From Larkinella arboricola (GTDB lineage Bacteria > Bacteroidota > Bacteroidia > Cytophagales > Spirosomataceae): DNA of 64,000 nucleotides. The stretch spans positions 372,001 to 436,000 of the forward strand of contig NZ_QLMC01000001.1 of NCBI RefSeq assembly GCF_003259745.1, given 5' to 3'. Made by a program: the position numbers and the translations under genes. A model generated the notes under the pieces. It saw only the letters and a program-made list of their open reading frames with translations. It made no database searches and was not told where the DNA came from. The stretch's first letter is position 1, and every line of letters begins with the position of its first letter. Shown here in pieces: positions 1 through 10,100 of this stretch.

Positions 1-2193
1 GTCAAAAAAGGTGGCCGCTACGTCTTCGGTATACATGGCGTCGAGCAAAAACGGCTGTTTTTGTAAAACATAGCTGCCGTCTGCTTGCTGAAAATAAAGC
101 GAGCGCGGCATGTTGGCGGCCCCACCGAAGAACAGATCATCCAGACCGTCGCCGTTGACATCGCCAGCCGCCAGCGCCGGACCTTCGCGGGAGAGCATCT
201 GTTTCAGCAGGCCATCGCGGTCGTAATCCACAAAATCGTTTTCAGTATGTTGATAACTCAGCTTAACTTGCTGGGTTACATCAGCCAGCAAAACCGGTTT
301 GGCAGTTTGGATAGGCTGCGTAGAAACCGTCTGATGGGCGTTCCGGTAGTCGAGCAACACGGTTTGATTGGCTTTCGGTTGACGAATTACCTGTTTGCGG
401 TCGTCGGGCCAGATCACCGTCAGCGAGTCGATTGCCGGATTTTTCCCGAGCCCAAACACCAGTGTCAGATCAACCGAAGACTGAAAACCCCGGTTGGGCA
501 TCTGCTGCAAATATTGCGTGTGGCCTTGCTGGTGAACGTACACTTTGGTCCCGATGGCGTTCTGATTTTGCTGATAACCGCGGAATTGCACACGCAGAAA
601 AGCTTGTTTTTGGTCTTCCACGGCCGTATTTCGGTAGATTGAAGCCGGGGCGTTGTTGTTGTTGACGACCAGATCCATATCGCCGTCGTTGTCCAGATCG
701 CCGTATGCGGCCCCGTTTGAAAAGCCCGGCGTCGCCAGTCCCCAGTCGGCGGCCTTGTTGGTGTACTGCAAACCGTTGCCGTTATTTTGGAAGGCGTAGT
801 TTGACAAAGGCGTCGACGGCATTTTATCGACGTATTCTTTGTAATCAAAATTCTTTTTGCCTTCGATCATCAATTGGATATCCGGGTTGTCGGAAAGATA
901 ATTGACAAAATCCTGATCGGTGAGGTCTTTCAGAATCCCGTTGGTCACGAAAATGTCTTTGTGCCCGTCCATATCCATATCGAACAGCAGGGCGCCCCAG
1001 CTCCAGTCGGTAGCGAAGGTGCCCGAAAGCCGCCCGATTTCCGAAAACGTTACCTGCCCGGTCGGGCCTGCGCCGTTGTTGAGTTGAAGCATGTTGCGCG
1101 GGTCCTGGTGGTAAAAATCGCGCGACAGCTTCAACTGGTAAAGCTCGTAGTTCTCAAACGAACCGGTGGTTTTCAGGCGGTAATCATCGTCGGGCATCAT
1201 GTCCGTAACAAAAATGTCCAGATTACCGTCGTTGTTCATGTCCGCAATATCGGCCCCCATCGAGGTCAGGCTGATGTGCCCCATATGATCCTTGATCGAC
1301 TCTTTAAAGGTGCCGTCTTTCTGATTGATATACAGGTAATCCCGCTCATAGAAATCATTGGAGATGTAGATGTCCAGCCAGTTGTCATTATTCACATCGC
1401 CGACAGTAATGCCCAGCCCAAAACCGATCAGGCTGCCGTAAATCCCGGCTTCCGCGCTGACATCAGCAAAAATGGGGGCGTTTGGGTCGGTCTTGCCGGG
1501 CTGTTCCCGCTCTTTGGTCATGTTCCGGAACAGTTTCTGCCCGCCCAGATGGTCGCGAATTTCGCGCATGTTCTGGTAGCCCAGGCGGTCCATCGGCGTA
1601 AAGCTGTTGTTGAGCAGATACATATCCAGGTCGCCGTCGCGGTCGTAATCAAAAAAAGCCGCGTGGGTCGAAAAACCGCCGTCGACCAGCCCGTAGCGGC
1701 TGGCCTGTTCCCGGTAGGTTGGCAGTCCCGGCAGGTTCGTACGGTTTTTAACGCCCTGGTTGATGTAGAGCTGGTTACCGCGGGCGTCGCGGCTACCCGA
1801 GTTACAAACGTAAATATCCAGCAGACCGTCGCCGTTGACGTCGGCCATTGTCACACCCGTCGACCAGAACTTCTTACCCGTAATACCGGCCTGCTGCGTA
1901 ACGTCTTCAAACTGCCAGTTTCCTTTGTTCAGGTAAAGTTTATTTTCTTCAAAGTTGGACGTAAAAAACAGGTCCGGCAGGCCGTCGTTGTTGACGTCGC
2001 CGATGGCTACCCCCGTACCGTTGTAGAAGTTGCGGTAATTGAAAATATTAAAATCCTTTTTGTCGAGGCTCCGGTTGATGAAGTCAATCCCGGTTTGGGA
2101 AGCTGCAAGCTCCTCAAACAACGGTTTTGAATCCGGTTTGCAGGTTGCCAGCAACAGCAGACTGGCAATTCCTATCCATTTTATGAGTGCCAT
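1..2193 (-). CDS. CRTAC1-like FG-GAP/VCBS repeat lipoprotein with ASPIC/UnbV domain (3' end outside window)
   Basis: The frame stays open from an ATG at 2193 to the window edge, so the C-terminus is missing (about 731 residues visible). The N-terminus is a lipoprotein signal with lipobox LATC and Cys18, so the protein should be anchored in a membrane and probably faces the periplasm or the surface. Many calcium-loop-like motifs of the form DxNxDGxxD recur (for example DVNNDGLPD and DYDRDGDLD), as expected of FG-GAP/VCBS beta-propeller blades. A segment read from about 610 to 420 (RGFQSS then FGLG then WPD) fits the ASPIC/UnbV domain found after such repeats in CRTAC1-type proteins. The start lies 18 bases after the stop of a longer paralogue, so the two are probably co-transcribed downstream of susC and susD. 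The family has no firmly assigned biochemical role; glycan or protein binding is inference. Confidence 0.85.
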   Translation of the reverse strand, partial: MALIKWIGIASLLLLATCKPDSKPLFEELAASQTGIDFINRSLDKKDFNIFNYRNFYNGTGVAIGDVNNDGLPDLFFTSNFEENKLYLNKGNWQFEDVTQQAGITGKKFWSTGVTMADVNGDGLLDIYVCNSGSRDARGNQLYINQGVKNRTNLPGLPTYREQASRYGLVDGGFSTHAAFFDYDRDGDLDMYLLNNSFTPMDRLGYQNMREIRDHLGGQKLFRNMTKEREQPGKTDPNAPIFADVSAEAGIYGSLIGFGLGITVGDVNNDNWLDIYISNDFYERDYLYINQKDGTFKESIKDHMGHISLTSMGADIADMNNDGNLDIFVTDMMPDDDYRLKTTGSFENYELYQLKLSRDFYHQDPRNMLQLNNGAGPTGQVTFSEIGRLSGTFATDWSWGALLFDMDMDGHKDIFVTNGILKDLTDQDFVNYLSDNPDIQLMIEGKKNFDYKEYVDKMPSTPLSNYAFQNNGNGLQYTNKAADWGLATPGFSNGAAYGDLDNDGDMDLVVNNNNAPASIYRNTAVEDQKQAFLRVQFRGYQQNQNAIGTKVYVHQQGHTQYLQQMPNRGFQSSVDLTLVFGLGKNPAIDSLTVIWPDDRKQVIRQPKANQTVLLDYRNAHQTVSTQPIQTAKPVLLADVTQQVKLSYQHTENDFVDYDRDGLLKQMLSREGPALAAGDVNGDGLDDLFFGGAANMPRSLYFQQADGSYVLQKQPFLLDAMYTEDVAATFFD

Positions 2194-2211
2194 GATTGAT
2201 CGAGTACTTGG

Positions 2212-5200
2212 TTAACGGGATCGGCGGAAAACGCGTAGCGGACGGTTGTTGACGCCCACCAGCACATAATCGCCCACCATTTTTACATCCCGGACATCAC
2301 CTTTGACAAAAATACCGGATGTGGTGGACGAAACCGGCATAAACTGCCAGTTGCCGCGGTTATTGAGCAAAACGCCGTGGTTGGCATCGATTTTACCAAT
2401 CCGCAGACGCATGGTCGAGTTGTTGCCCATCAAGAGCAAATCGGGTCGGCCATCCCGGTCAAAATCGTGGGCCAAGATACCGTATACGGGCGCATACTGA
2501 GCCTGCAAGGGTAGGGGCCGGGGCACTAATTCGCCGTCGCGGTTTTCCAGCACCAGGGTTTTGACTTCGTTGATGGTTTTCTTCTGCGCTTTTTGCAGCA
2601 CGTCCGGTGCGAAAAACTGGTCGATGGTGGCGTCGGAATACGTCTGGTAGTTCGTGAAAATTTTCCGCAGACTAGGCATTTGTTCGCCAATTTCATCGCG
2701 TGAATAAGCCGGGTACGACTTGCCCTGAATGTAGTAATTCATAAAGCAGTCGATGGTGCCGTTCTGGTCGAAATCTTCGTATACCAGCGTCGCCGGTTGC
2801 TCCGTTGAGGTCCGGATTTGGGAATTTAGACCCAGGTTGCCAATCACCAGATCATCGTCGCCATCACCGTCCAAATCCGCCTTTTCGATGCGGTTCCACC
2901 AACCGGCCAGCGTTTCGTACGTCCGGGGCTTTTCAGCAGAGAAAACGCCTTTCTGATTCATCAGAACCGTTACCGGCATCCATTCGCCGACCAGCACCAG
3001 GTCCGGCCAGCCGTCGTGGTTGAGGTCGAGCGGAACGGCATCGGTCACCAGACCCAGCTTGCCGAGCGAAACGCGGGTAAAATGGGCCTTGCCGTCGTTG
3101 CGCAACAAAAACGATTCGTCGGCAGCCGGAAAACGACTCGGTTTGATATGGCCACCCACAAACAGGTCCAGATCGCCGTCGCGGTCATAATCCAGCGCCG
3201 TAACACAACTACCGTTGTCGGTTTCGGTGGGGAGTGGTTGGGGGGTAAAGCCGCCTTTTCCGTCGTTCAGCCATAGTTGATCCTGCAAAAGGGCCGTTTC
3301 CCGCACTTCGTAACCGCCGTTGACCACGTATAAGTCGGGACGCTGATCGCCGTTGAAATCCGCCAGAACGGCATCGGTATTTTTTCCTGCTTCGGCGCCA
3401 GTGAGCAGCAGGGGCGTAAACCCTGCGGAGGTTTGTCGGAAAAAACGACCGGGTTGCTGGGTTGTACCGCACACAAAAACGTCTGGCTGCCCGTCGGCAT
3501 TGATGTCACCCACGGCCATGCGCGGACCCGCATACGAATACTGCATGGGCAGCAGCAACTGCCGGTCGAAGTTGTTGGTCGGTTCGATGGTGTGGGTAAA
3601 CGCCGGGGCCGTTACTTCCTCAAAGAACGGTTTGGCACTGGGCTTTGGGGTTTCACTCCGTTCAGATGCCTGACGATAATCCAGCGTCAACACCTGATTC
3701 AGATTTGCCCCATTGATCTCTTGCCGTTTTCCGTCCGGCCACTGCACCGTTACCCGAACCGTAGCCGCTTGCGGGCCCAGCCCAAACCGCAGATCGCCGT
3801 GGCTGCACGACTGAAAACCGCGTGTGGGATGCCATTCCTGCGTTTGCGTCAGGCTATCGGTTTGCACGGTTACGGTAGCGCCAATGCCGAACGGGTTGGT
3901 CGCCGGTCCGTTGAAACGGATGCCGATGTACGACGATTGGGTTTGTTCACGGCTCTGGTTCTTATAAATTCGTGCGGTTTCGTTTAGGTTGTTAGTAATC
4001 AGGTCCAGATCACCATCGTTGTCCAGATCGGCATAGGCGCAGCCGTTGGAGGTAGCCGTCTCGTCGAATCCCCAGGTCTGTTGCTGGTTGCTGAAAGTCA
4101 GGTTACGGTTGTTCCTGAAAATATAGTTTTTCGTGCGGGTTGAGGGCATTTGCCGGATCAGTTCAATCGGGGAGCGTTGGCCAGCTTCGGCTTCATCCGA
4201 ATACTTGACAAAGTCGCCGTTCGTAAAATCCCGCACCATGCCGTTGCTGACAAAAACATCCTTGTAACCGTCCAGATCAAAATCCGCGAGCAGTGTGCCC
4301 CAACTCCAGTCGGTATTCGAAACGCCCGCCAGTTGGCCAATCTCGGCAAACTGTCCGTTGGATTGCTGGATTTGCAGCATGTTACGCATATTCTGATGCC
4401 AGAAACCGTTCAGAAGCTGTGCTTGATACACGTTCCAGCTATCGGGCCAGGGGAGTAATTTCTGGCGGGCGTTGCTTTCGGGCAGCATGTCCAGTGTAAA
4501 AATATCGGGCAACCCATCGTTGTTGACATCCGCTACATCGACGCCCATCGACGAGTAGGAGGTATGCTCAATGCGATCCCGCATTTCGTCGCGGAAGGTG
4601 CCGTCACGCTGGTTGATGTAGAGATAATCATCCTCCACAAAATCGTTGGTCACGTAAATATCCGGATAGCCGTCCTGATTCAGATCAGAGATGGAAAGGC
4701 CCAGCCCAAAGCCCAGCGGATTGCCTTTGATGCCGGCCGGCTCGGAAACGTCCGTAAAATGCCCGTTGCCATCGTTGCGGAACAGTTTGTCACCGGCGTT
4801 ATAATCCCGCTCGGTCCGCATAACGGCGGCTTCTTTCCGCTGATAATCTTTCAGATTGTGGTTGATCAGAAAACAATCCAGATCGCCGTCGCGGTCGTAA
4901 TCAAAGAAACCGGCCTGTACCGAATAGCCGGAATCAGCCAGTCCATACCGTTCGGCCTGATCCGAAAAAGTCAGATCGTGGTTGTTGATGAAAAGCTGAT
5001 TTTTCCGCAGGGCATCGGGGCGCTGACCGGAGTAACAGACGTAAATATCGAGCCAGCCGTCGGCGTTAATGTCCACCAGTGTCACGCCGGTTTTCCAGCC
5101 GTTTGGACGGCCAGCCACACCGGCCTTTCGGGTGACGTCCTCAAAGGCAAAATCACCTTTGTTGACGTAAAGCCTGTTTTCAACCTGATTGCCGGTAAAA

Positions 5201-5424
5201 AAGAGGTCGGGCAGACCATCGTTGTTCAGATCGCCGACCGCAATGCCGCCCCCGTTGTAGAAATACTCGAAGGCCAGAATATTTTCCTGTTCGGTTTCCT
5301 GTAACTGGTTGATGAAGTGAACGCCGGTTTGGCCAGCATCAAGCTTTTGAAACAACGGCTGGTCGGACTGGCAGGCGCTCAGCCCGAGACTGAGGATAAG
5401 GATAAAAAGGTACCCGAATTTCAT
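2212..5424 (-). CDS. CRTAC1-like FG-GAP/VCBS repeat lipoprotein with ASPIC/UnbV domain, 1070 aa
   Basis: Start chosen at the ATG at 5424 because it begins a good lipoprotein signal (MKFGYLFILILSLGLSAC, lipobox LSAC, Cys18). An in-frame start at 5547 would add 41 residues that overlap the upstream susD end and bury the signal. Repeated DxNxDGxxD loops run through both halves (DLNNDGLPD, DYDRDGDLD, DLDNDGDLD, DFDRDGRPD), giving two sets of FG-GAP blades around a central ASPIC/UnbV segment (RGFQSCSHGDLRFGLG, then VQWPDG). It is clearly paralogous over its whole visible length to the downstream gene. Its position after susC/susD suggests an accessory surface or periplasmic lipoprotein of that uptake locus; the actual ligand cannot be read from sequence. 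Confidence 0.88.
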   Translation of the reverse strand: MKFGYLFILILSLGLSACQSDQPLFQKLDAGQTGVHFINQLQETEQENILAFEYFYNGGGIAVGDLNNDGLPDLFFTGNQVENRLYVNKGDFAFEDVTRKAGVAGRPNGWKTGVTLVDINADGWLDIYVCYSGQRPDALRKNQLFINNHDLTFSDQAERYGLADSGYSVQAGFFDYDRDGDLDCFLINHNLKDYQRKEAAVMRTERDYNAGDKLFRNDGNGHFTDVSEPAGIKGNPLGFGLGLSISDLNQDGYPDIYVTNDFVEDDYLYINQRDGTFRDEMRDRIEHTSYSSMGVDVADVNNDGLPDIFTLDMLPESNARQKLLPWPDSWNVYQAQLLNGFWHQNMRNMLQIQQSNGQFAEIGQLAGVSNTDWSWGTLLADFDLDGYKDVFVSNGMVRDFTNGDFVKYSDEAEAGQRSPIELIRQMPSTRTKNYIFRNNRNLTFSNQQQTWGFDETATSNGCAYADLDNDGDLDLITNNLNETARIYKNQSREQTQSSYIGIRFNGPATNPFGIGATVTVQTDSLTQTQEWHPTRGFQSCSHGDLRFGLGPQAATVRVTVQWPDGKRQEINGANLNQVLTLDYRQASERSETPKPSAKPFFEEVTAPAFTHTIEPTNNFDRQLLLPMQYSYAGPRMAVGDINADGQPDVFVCGTTQQPGRFFRQTSAGFTPLLLTGAEAGKNTDAVLADFNGDQRPDLYVVNGGYEVRETALLQDQLWLNDGKGGFTPQPLPTETDNGSCVTALDYDRDGDLDLFVGGHIKPSRFPAADESFLLRNDGKAHFTRVSLGKLGLVTDAVPLDLNHDGWPDLVLVGEWMPVTVLMNQKGVFSAEKPRTYETLAGWWNRIEKADLDGDGDDDLVIGNLGLNSQIRTSTEQPATLVYEDFDQNGTIDCFMNYYIQGKSYPAYSRDEIGEQMPSLRKIFTNYQTYSDATIDQFFAPDVLQKAQKKTINEVKTLVLENRDGELVPRPLPLQAQYAPVYGILAHDFDRDGRPDLLLMGNNSTMRLRIGKIDANHGVLLNNRGNWQFMPVSSTTSGIFVKGDVRDVKMVGDYVLVGVNNRPLRVFRRSR

Positions 5425-5478
5425 GTAAAAAGAATCCTCGCGCAAAACCACACTGCATTGCTGACCTATCATAACAAA

Positions 5479-5511
5479 CGGAACAGCAGCCCGTGGTAGG
5501 CTGCTGTTCCG
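5479..5511 (-). terminator. Perfect 13-bp hairpin between susD and the CRTAC1-like gene
   Basis: CGGAACAGCAGCC (5479-5491) and GGCTGCTGTTCCG (5499-5511) are exact reverse complements around a 7-base loop. The hairpin lies 26 bases after the susD stop. On the minus strand it is followed by TTTGTTATG, a weak U-tract, so it may be an attenuating terminator or an mRNA-stabilising 3' structure rather than a complete stop. Confidence 0.6.
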
Positions 5512-5536
5512 GGTATTAATATTATGAAATTTATGG

Positions 5537-7081
5537 CTAATAACCAATATTCTGCTTCAGGTTCGGGTTGGTATCCAGTGCCTGCTGCGGAATCGGGAAA
5601 ACGGTTCGGAAGGCTTCCGACTGGTTGGGTTTCTGGTCCATCGGATTCAGGAACGTACCAAACCGGATCATGTCGTTCCGGCGCCAGCCCTCCCAGTACA
5701 GCTCACGACCGCGTTCGGCCAGCAAAGCCGCGTCGTTCACGGTCGCCAGAGCCGTGGTGCCACGGGTTGTGCGAAGCTGATTTACCAGCGACAGAGCCGT
5801 TGCGCCCCCGGTTGCGGCTCCGCCCCGGTGAATGGCTTCGGCTTTCATCAGCAGCACGTCGGCATACCGGAAGAAAACGTAGTCGTTTCCACCGTTGTCC
5901 AGACGGCTTGGATCGGGCAGGTATTTAACAACCCGGATGCCGTCCGCTTCTCGCGAATACAGCAGGTTAAGCTGCGGGGTAAACGTCAGCGGAGCACCGG
6001 CGCGGTCGGTTAAGGGGCGACCACCGGGGCCGAACTGCTGACCCGCCAGGAAACCCGCCCGAAGCCCCAGGCTGTCGGTCATGACCGGAATGGCTTTTCC
6101 GCGCCGTTCGTCGGCGGCATCAAAGCTGTTGTAAAAATCCGCCAGGGTCGTAAAACCGTTCCAGCCGTCGGGGCGCTGGTTGTAGTGCAGCGACATCCGG
6201 TAGCGGTTCTGCGTGTTACCAACCGCAGCGCCTTTTTCGTTGGCAATAACGAAAATCAGCTCTTTCGACAGCGTACTGTTGTCCCAGTGGAAGTTATCGA
6301 AGTATTCTCCTTTGGGTTCCAGTGCGTAGCGGTTCGAGTTGATGATGGCATCGCAATTGGCAATCACCTGATCCATGTCCGCTTTGGTAAACGTAAAGGG
6401 TCCCGACGGAGAAGCCGGGTCCTGCGTAAATACCGCCCGGTTCAGGTAAATTTTGGCCATCAGGAATTGCGCGGCATCGCGGTTGGCCCGACCCGGGTTC
6501 AGTGTTGCCGGCAGGTTCTGAATGGCGTAGTTTAAGTCATCAATCATGTAAGCCGTGGCTTCCGAACGCGTCATGACGCGCGGATTGTCGTCGAAGCTGG
6601 CGTCGGCTTCCCGGAAAGGTACCTGACCATACAAATCGACAATGTGGTACATGAAGAACGCCCGCAGGAAACGCGCCTGCGCCTGAACGTTGGTATTGGA
6701 ACCGGCAGCCGCAGCCGCCTGTGTTGCCCGGAACACACCCGAGTTAAGCTGGTTCCACGAACCGATTACGTCAACCGTCGTAGCGTCCCAGGTGTGCTGG
6801 TGTAGCCGGCGCCAGCGGCCAAAGTCATCCCAGTCGGTTCCGCGGGTTGGCCCCATCATTTCGTCCGACGGGTGTTCCAGCAGTGCGTACGCATTGGCCT
6901 GATCCGTAATGGAATTCAACTGTGCATACACCCCATTCAGTAAGCTCTCCAGATTCCCTGCATCAGCCGATGGCAGCGAAGTTGATCGGTCCAGCACCTT
7001 ATCTTCCAGATTCGTACAGCCAATGACCAGCATCGTCCCTGTACAAACTATGGCAAAAGGTATTTTTATTGATATATTCAT
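5537..7081 (-). CDS. SusD/RagB family nutrient-binding outer-membrane lipoprotein, 514 aa
   Basis: SusD-like proteins are surface lipoproteins that form a lid over a SusC TonB-dependent transporter and bind the incoming oligosaccharide or peptide. The protein starts with a lipoprotein signal (lipobox VIGC, Cys22). It has SusD-typical features: the N-terminal NLEDKVLDRSTS stretch after the lipid anchor, a conserved region around RAFFMYHIVDLYGQVPFRE (about 140-158), MIDDLNYAI, and a C-terminal FFRYADVLLMKAEA motif followed by LVNQLRTTRG and ERGRELYWEGWRRNDMIRFG. It lies 47 bases after the susC stop, as expected for a SusCD pair. The length is normal for the family. Substrate is unknown; no glycosidase of a polysaccharide utilisation locus is adjacent in the window. 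Confidence 0.95.
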   Translation of the reverse strand: MNISIKIPFAIVCTGTMLVIGCTNLEDKVLDRSTSLPSADAGNLESLLNGVYAQLNSITDQANAYALLEHPSDEMMGPTRGTDWDDFGRWRRLHQHTWDATTVDVIGSWNQLNSGVFRATQAAAAAGSNTNVQAQARFLRAFFMYHIVDLYGQVPFREADASFDDNPRVMTRSEATAYMIDDLNYAIQNLPATLNPGRANRDAAQFLMAKIYLNRAVFTQDPASPSGPFTFTKADMDQVIANCDAIINSNRYALEPKGEYFDNFHWDNSTLSKELIFVIANEKGAAVGNTQNRYRMSLHYNQRPDGWNGFTTLADFYNSFDAADERRGKAIPVMTDSLGLRAGFLAGQQFGPGGRPLTDRAGAPLTFTPQLNLLYSREADGIRVVKYLPDPSRLDNGGNDYVFFRYADVLLMKAEAIHRGGAATGGATALSLVNQLRTTRGTTALATVNDAALLAERGRELYWEGWRRNDMIRFGTFLNPMDQKPNQSEAFRTVFPIPQQALDTNPNLKQNIGY

Positions 7082-7128
7082 TGGTTGTGTCAGATGTTAA
7101 AGAGTTAAAAACCAGCCAGTTTAACGGT

Positions 7129-10100
7129 TTAGAACCCGGCATTGATGCCAAACGTAAACACGCGCTGAGACGGATATGACGTGTAGTCAATTCCCAATGA
7201 CGGGATTCCGTCAATTGCTTTATTGGTGTTTACTTCCGGATCAAGGCCCGAATAACCCGTGATCAGCAGCAGGTTCTGGCCCGTTAGCGAGAACCGCAGT
7301 GAACGGATTGCGCTGCTCTTGGGCAGGGGCAGGTTATAGCTAACTACTAAATTGGACAGACGGCCAAAATCGCCTTTTTCCAGGAAACGGGTTGAGACCA
7401 GGGGCGGGTTGACGGCATTTTCAGGGCTGGAAGCGGCATCCTTCGTTACGTTACGACCGTTGCGCAGGTTTCCTTTCGTGAAAATTGCGTTCGCCGTGTT
7501 GTTGTAGATGTAGTTGCCGCCCGCTCCGGCCCAGAACATCATCAGGCCCCAGTTTTTATAGCCAAAGGTGTTGGTCAGACCCCAGTTGTAGTTCGGAATC
7601 GCGGTTCCCTGATAGCTCAGGCCCAGAGACGGATCGGTGTACGCACCAAATCCCTGATCGTCGTACCCGGTGAAGCTCGGCATAAAGAAAGAGAACAGCG
7701 GACGGCCTCCAACGATGCGCTGTGCATACGCTCCCGACAGACCCTGTCCGTTGATGGCACCTGTGTTGTAAAGACCGCTGAAGTTGGTGACCTCATTCTT
7801 CAGGTACGTACCGTTCGCGGAGATCGACCAGGTGAAATCCTGACCCGTCAAAACGTCGTAATTGATGCCTAACTCGATACCGCGGTTGATGACGTTGGCG
7901 TCAAGGTTGATCCAGCGCGAACGGGCCGGAGCGGGTTGGGCATACAGTGCTTCGAAAAGCAGGTCGCTCGTGTTCTTATTAAAGAAGTCGATTGTGGCAG
8001 TCAGACGGCCCTTCAGGAAGCCCAGGTCTGCACCAATGCCCCACTGACGGGTTGATTCCCAGCGCAGGTTGGGGTTCGGCGTAATATCGGGCGATGAAGC
8101 TGCGTTGTTCGGATCGAAGCCCCGGCGGAACTGCGTCAGGTTCGGCGGAAACTCCTGGTTACCGGTCCGGCCCCAGTTCGCGCGCAGTTTCAGGTCAACC
8201 CCCTTACCGGCCAAGAACGATTCATCCGACACCCGCCAGGCTCCGGCAAACGACGGAAACGCACCGTATTTGTTGTTAGGCCCAAACTTTGATGATCCGT
8301 CAACCCGAACCGTAGCCGTCAGCAAATACCGGTCGTTGATATTATAATTGACCCGACCAAAATACGACTGCAATTCACTCTGGTTACGGTCTGATCCGGC
8401 AAAATAAGCTTTCGTGCTTCCCTGGTTGTTAACGGCGCCGATGTTATTGGCATACGGGAAAAATTCGTCGGCTTCGGGCAGGAATTGCTCCGCCTGAATG
8501 AAAGCGCCCCGGTTCTGAAACTTCTGGTAGGCAAAGCCCACCAAACCGTCGAAGTTACCCGGTCCCAGTTTTCGGTTATAATTCAGGGTGTGCTCCAGCA
8601 GCGTTGAACTCCGGTCGCGGTTCTGAATAATAGCCCGTCCGGCTTTGTTTGGAATATCAAAACCCGGAATGTTCCGGCGGATCGAGGTCCGGCGTTCCGA
8701 TACGGAGTTGTCGAGACCGAGGTTAAATTTGTACGACAGCCCTTCGATAATGCGCCAGGTTGCCCCAAGATTTCCCAGCGTACGACGCGTACGGCCCTGG
8801 TCGTCGATCATCTCCAGCAGCGAAACCGGGTTACGGAACGCGTTGCCCTGCGGCTGGCCCTGCGCATTATAGCCTTCCGGGGTAAAGAAGCGTCCCTGCG
8901 CATCGCGTACCGGATAGGTTGGGTTCGATTGAATAGCTGCGGCAATCAGGTTTCCTTCAAAACCGGCGTTATCGCTGTTAGGAACGTAAACGTCATTAAC
9001 GCCCGAAGTAGTCAGTTGCAGGTCAAGCACAACTTTATCGTTGAACAGTTCGTGCGTGGCATTAATACGGCCCGTGATCCGTCTCAGGTCTGATTTTTTA
9101 ACAACCCCCTGAATGTCCGAATAACCGAGCGACATATAATAACGGGTATCATCATTACCACCGCCGTAGCTCAGATTATAGTTCTGCGAGATCGAGGTGC
9201 GGAAAATTTCTTTCTGCCAGTCGGTTGAAGCCCCGGCATTTACCGCCGGTGAGCTGGGGTCGCCACCTGCTGTTTTTACAGCGTTTGCGTATTCACCTGC
9301 AGACAGCAGGTCATACCGTCTCAGTGTAGAACCGATGCTGGTGTTGGCACTGATGTTGAACGACTTCTGACCGGCTTTTCCTTTTTTGGTGGTAATCAGC
9401 ACCACACCGTTGGCACCGCGGGCACCGTAGATAGCAGCCGCCGAGGCATCTTTCAGAACGGAGATGTTTTCGATATCTTCCGGGTTCAGGAAGTTCAGCG
9501 GGTTGCGGGCGGCCTGGGTTCCAGCGCCGTAATCACGCCCACCGTCCGATACGTCACCCCCGTCCAGCGGGACCCCATCAATCACAAACAGCGGATTGTT
9601 GTTACTGCGCACCGACGTAGTACCCCGAATCCGGATGTTAACGCCAGCCCCGGGTTCACCACTGGCTGGTGTGACCTGAATACCGGCAGCGCGACCCTGA
9701 AGCAATTGCTCCGGCGAGGCAATAACCCCTTTGTTGAAGTCCTGGGTGCCCAGTGCAACCACACTACCGGTTGCGTCTTTTACCCGCTGCGTACCGTAGC
9801 CCACTACAACCACTTCCTGCAATTGCTGCTGATCCCCTTTGAGGGTAACATCAACCGTTGAGCGATTGCCCACCGCCGTTTCCTGCGAGATCATACCAAT
9901 GAAACTAAACACCAACGTAGCGTTATCGGGGACGTTGGCCAAGGTGTACTTTCCCTCGGCATCGGTTGTTCCCCCGCGATTGGTGCCCTTAATCTGAACG
10001 GTTACGCCCGGGAGCGCAGAATTGTCTTCAGCAGACCTGACGGTTCCGGATATGGTCCGGCCCTGCGCAAATGCCTGCAATTGGGTCAGGCAGAGAATAA

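Noticed and set aside
874-2130. 418-codon plus-strand frame opposite the CRTAC1-like gene, with regular repeats
   Set aside because: The repeats are the reverse of the FG-GAP DxNxDG loops; the real protein is on the minus strand with a lipoprotein signal.
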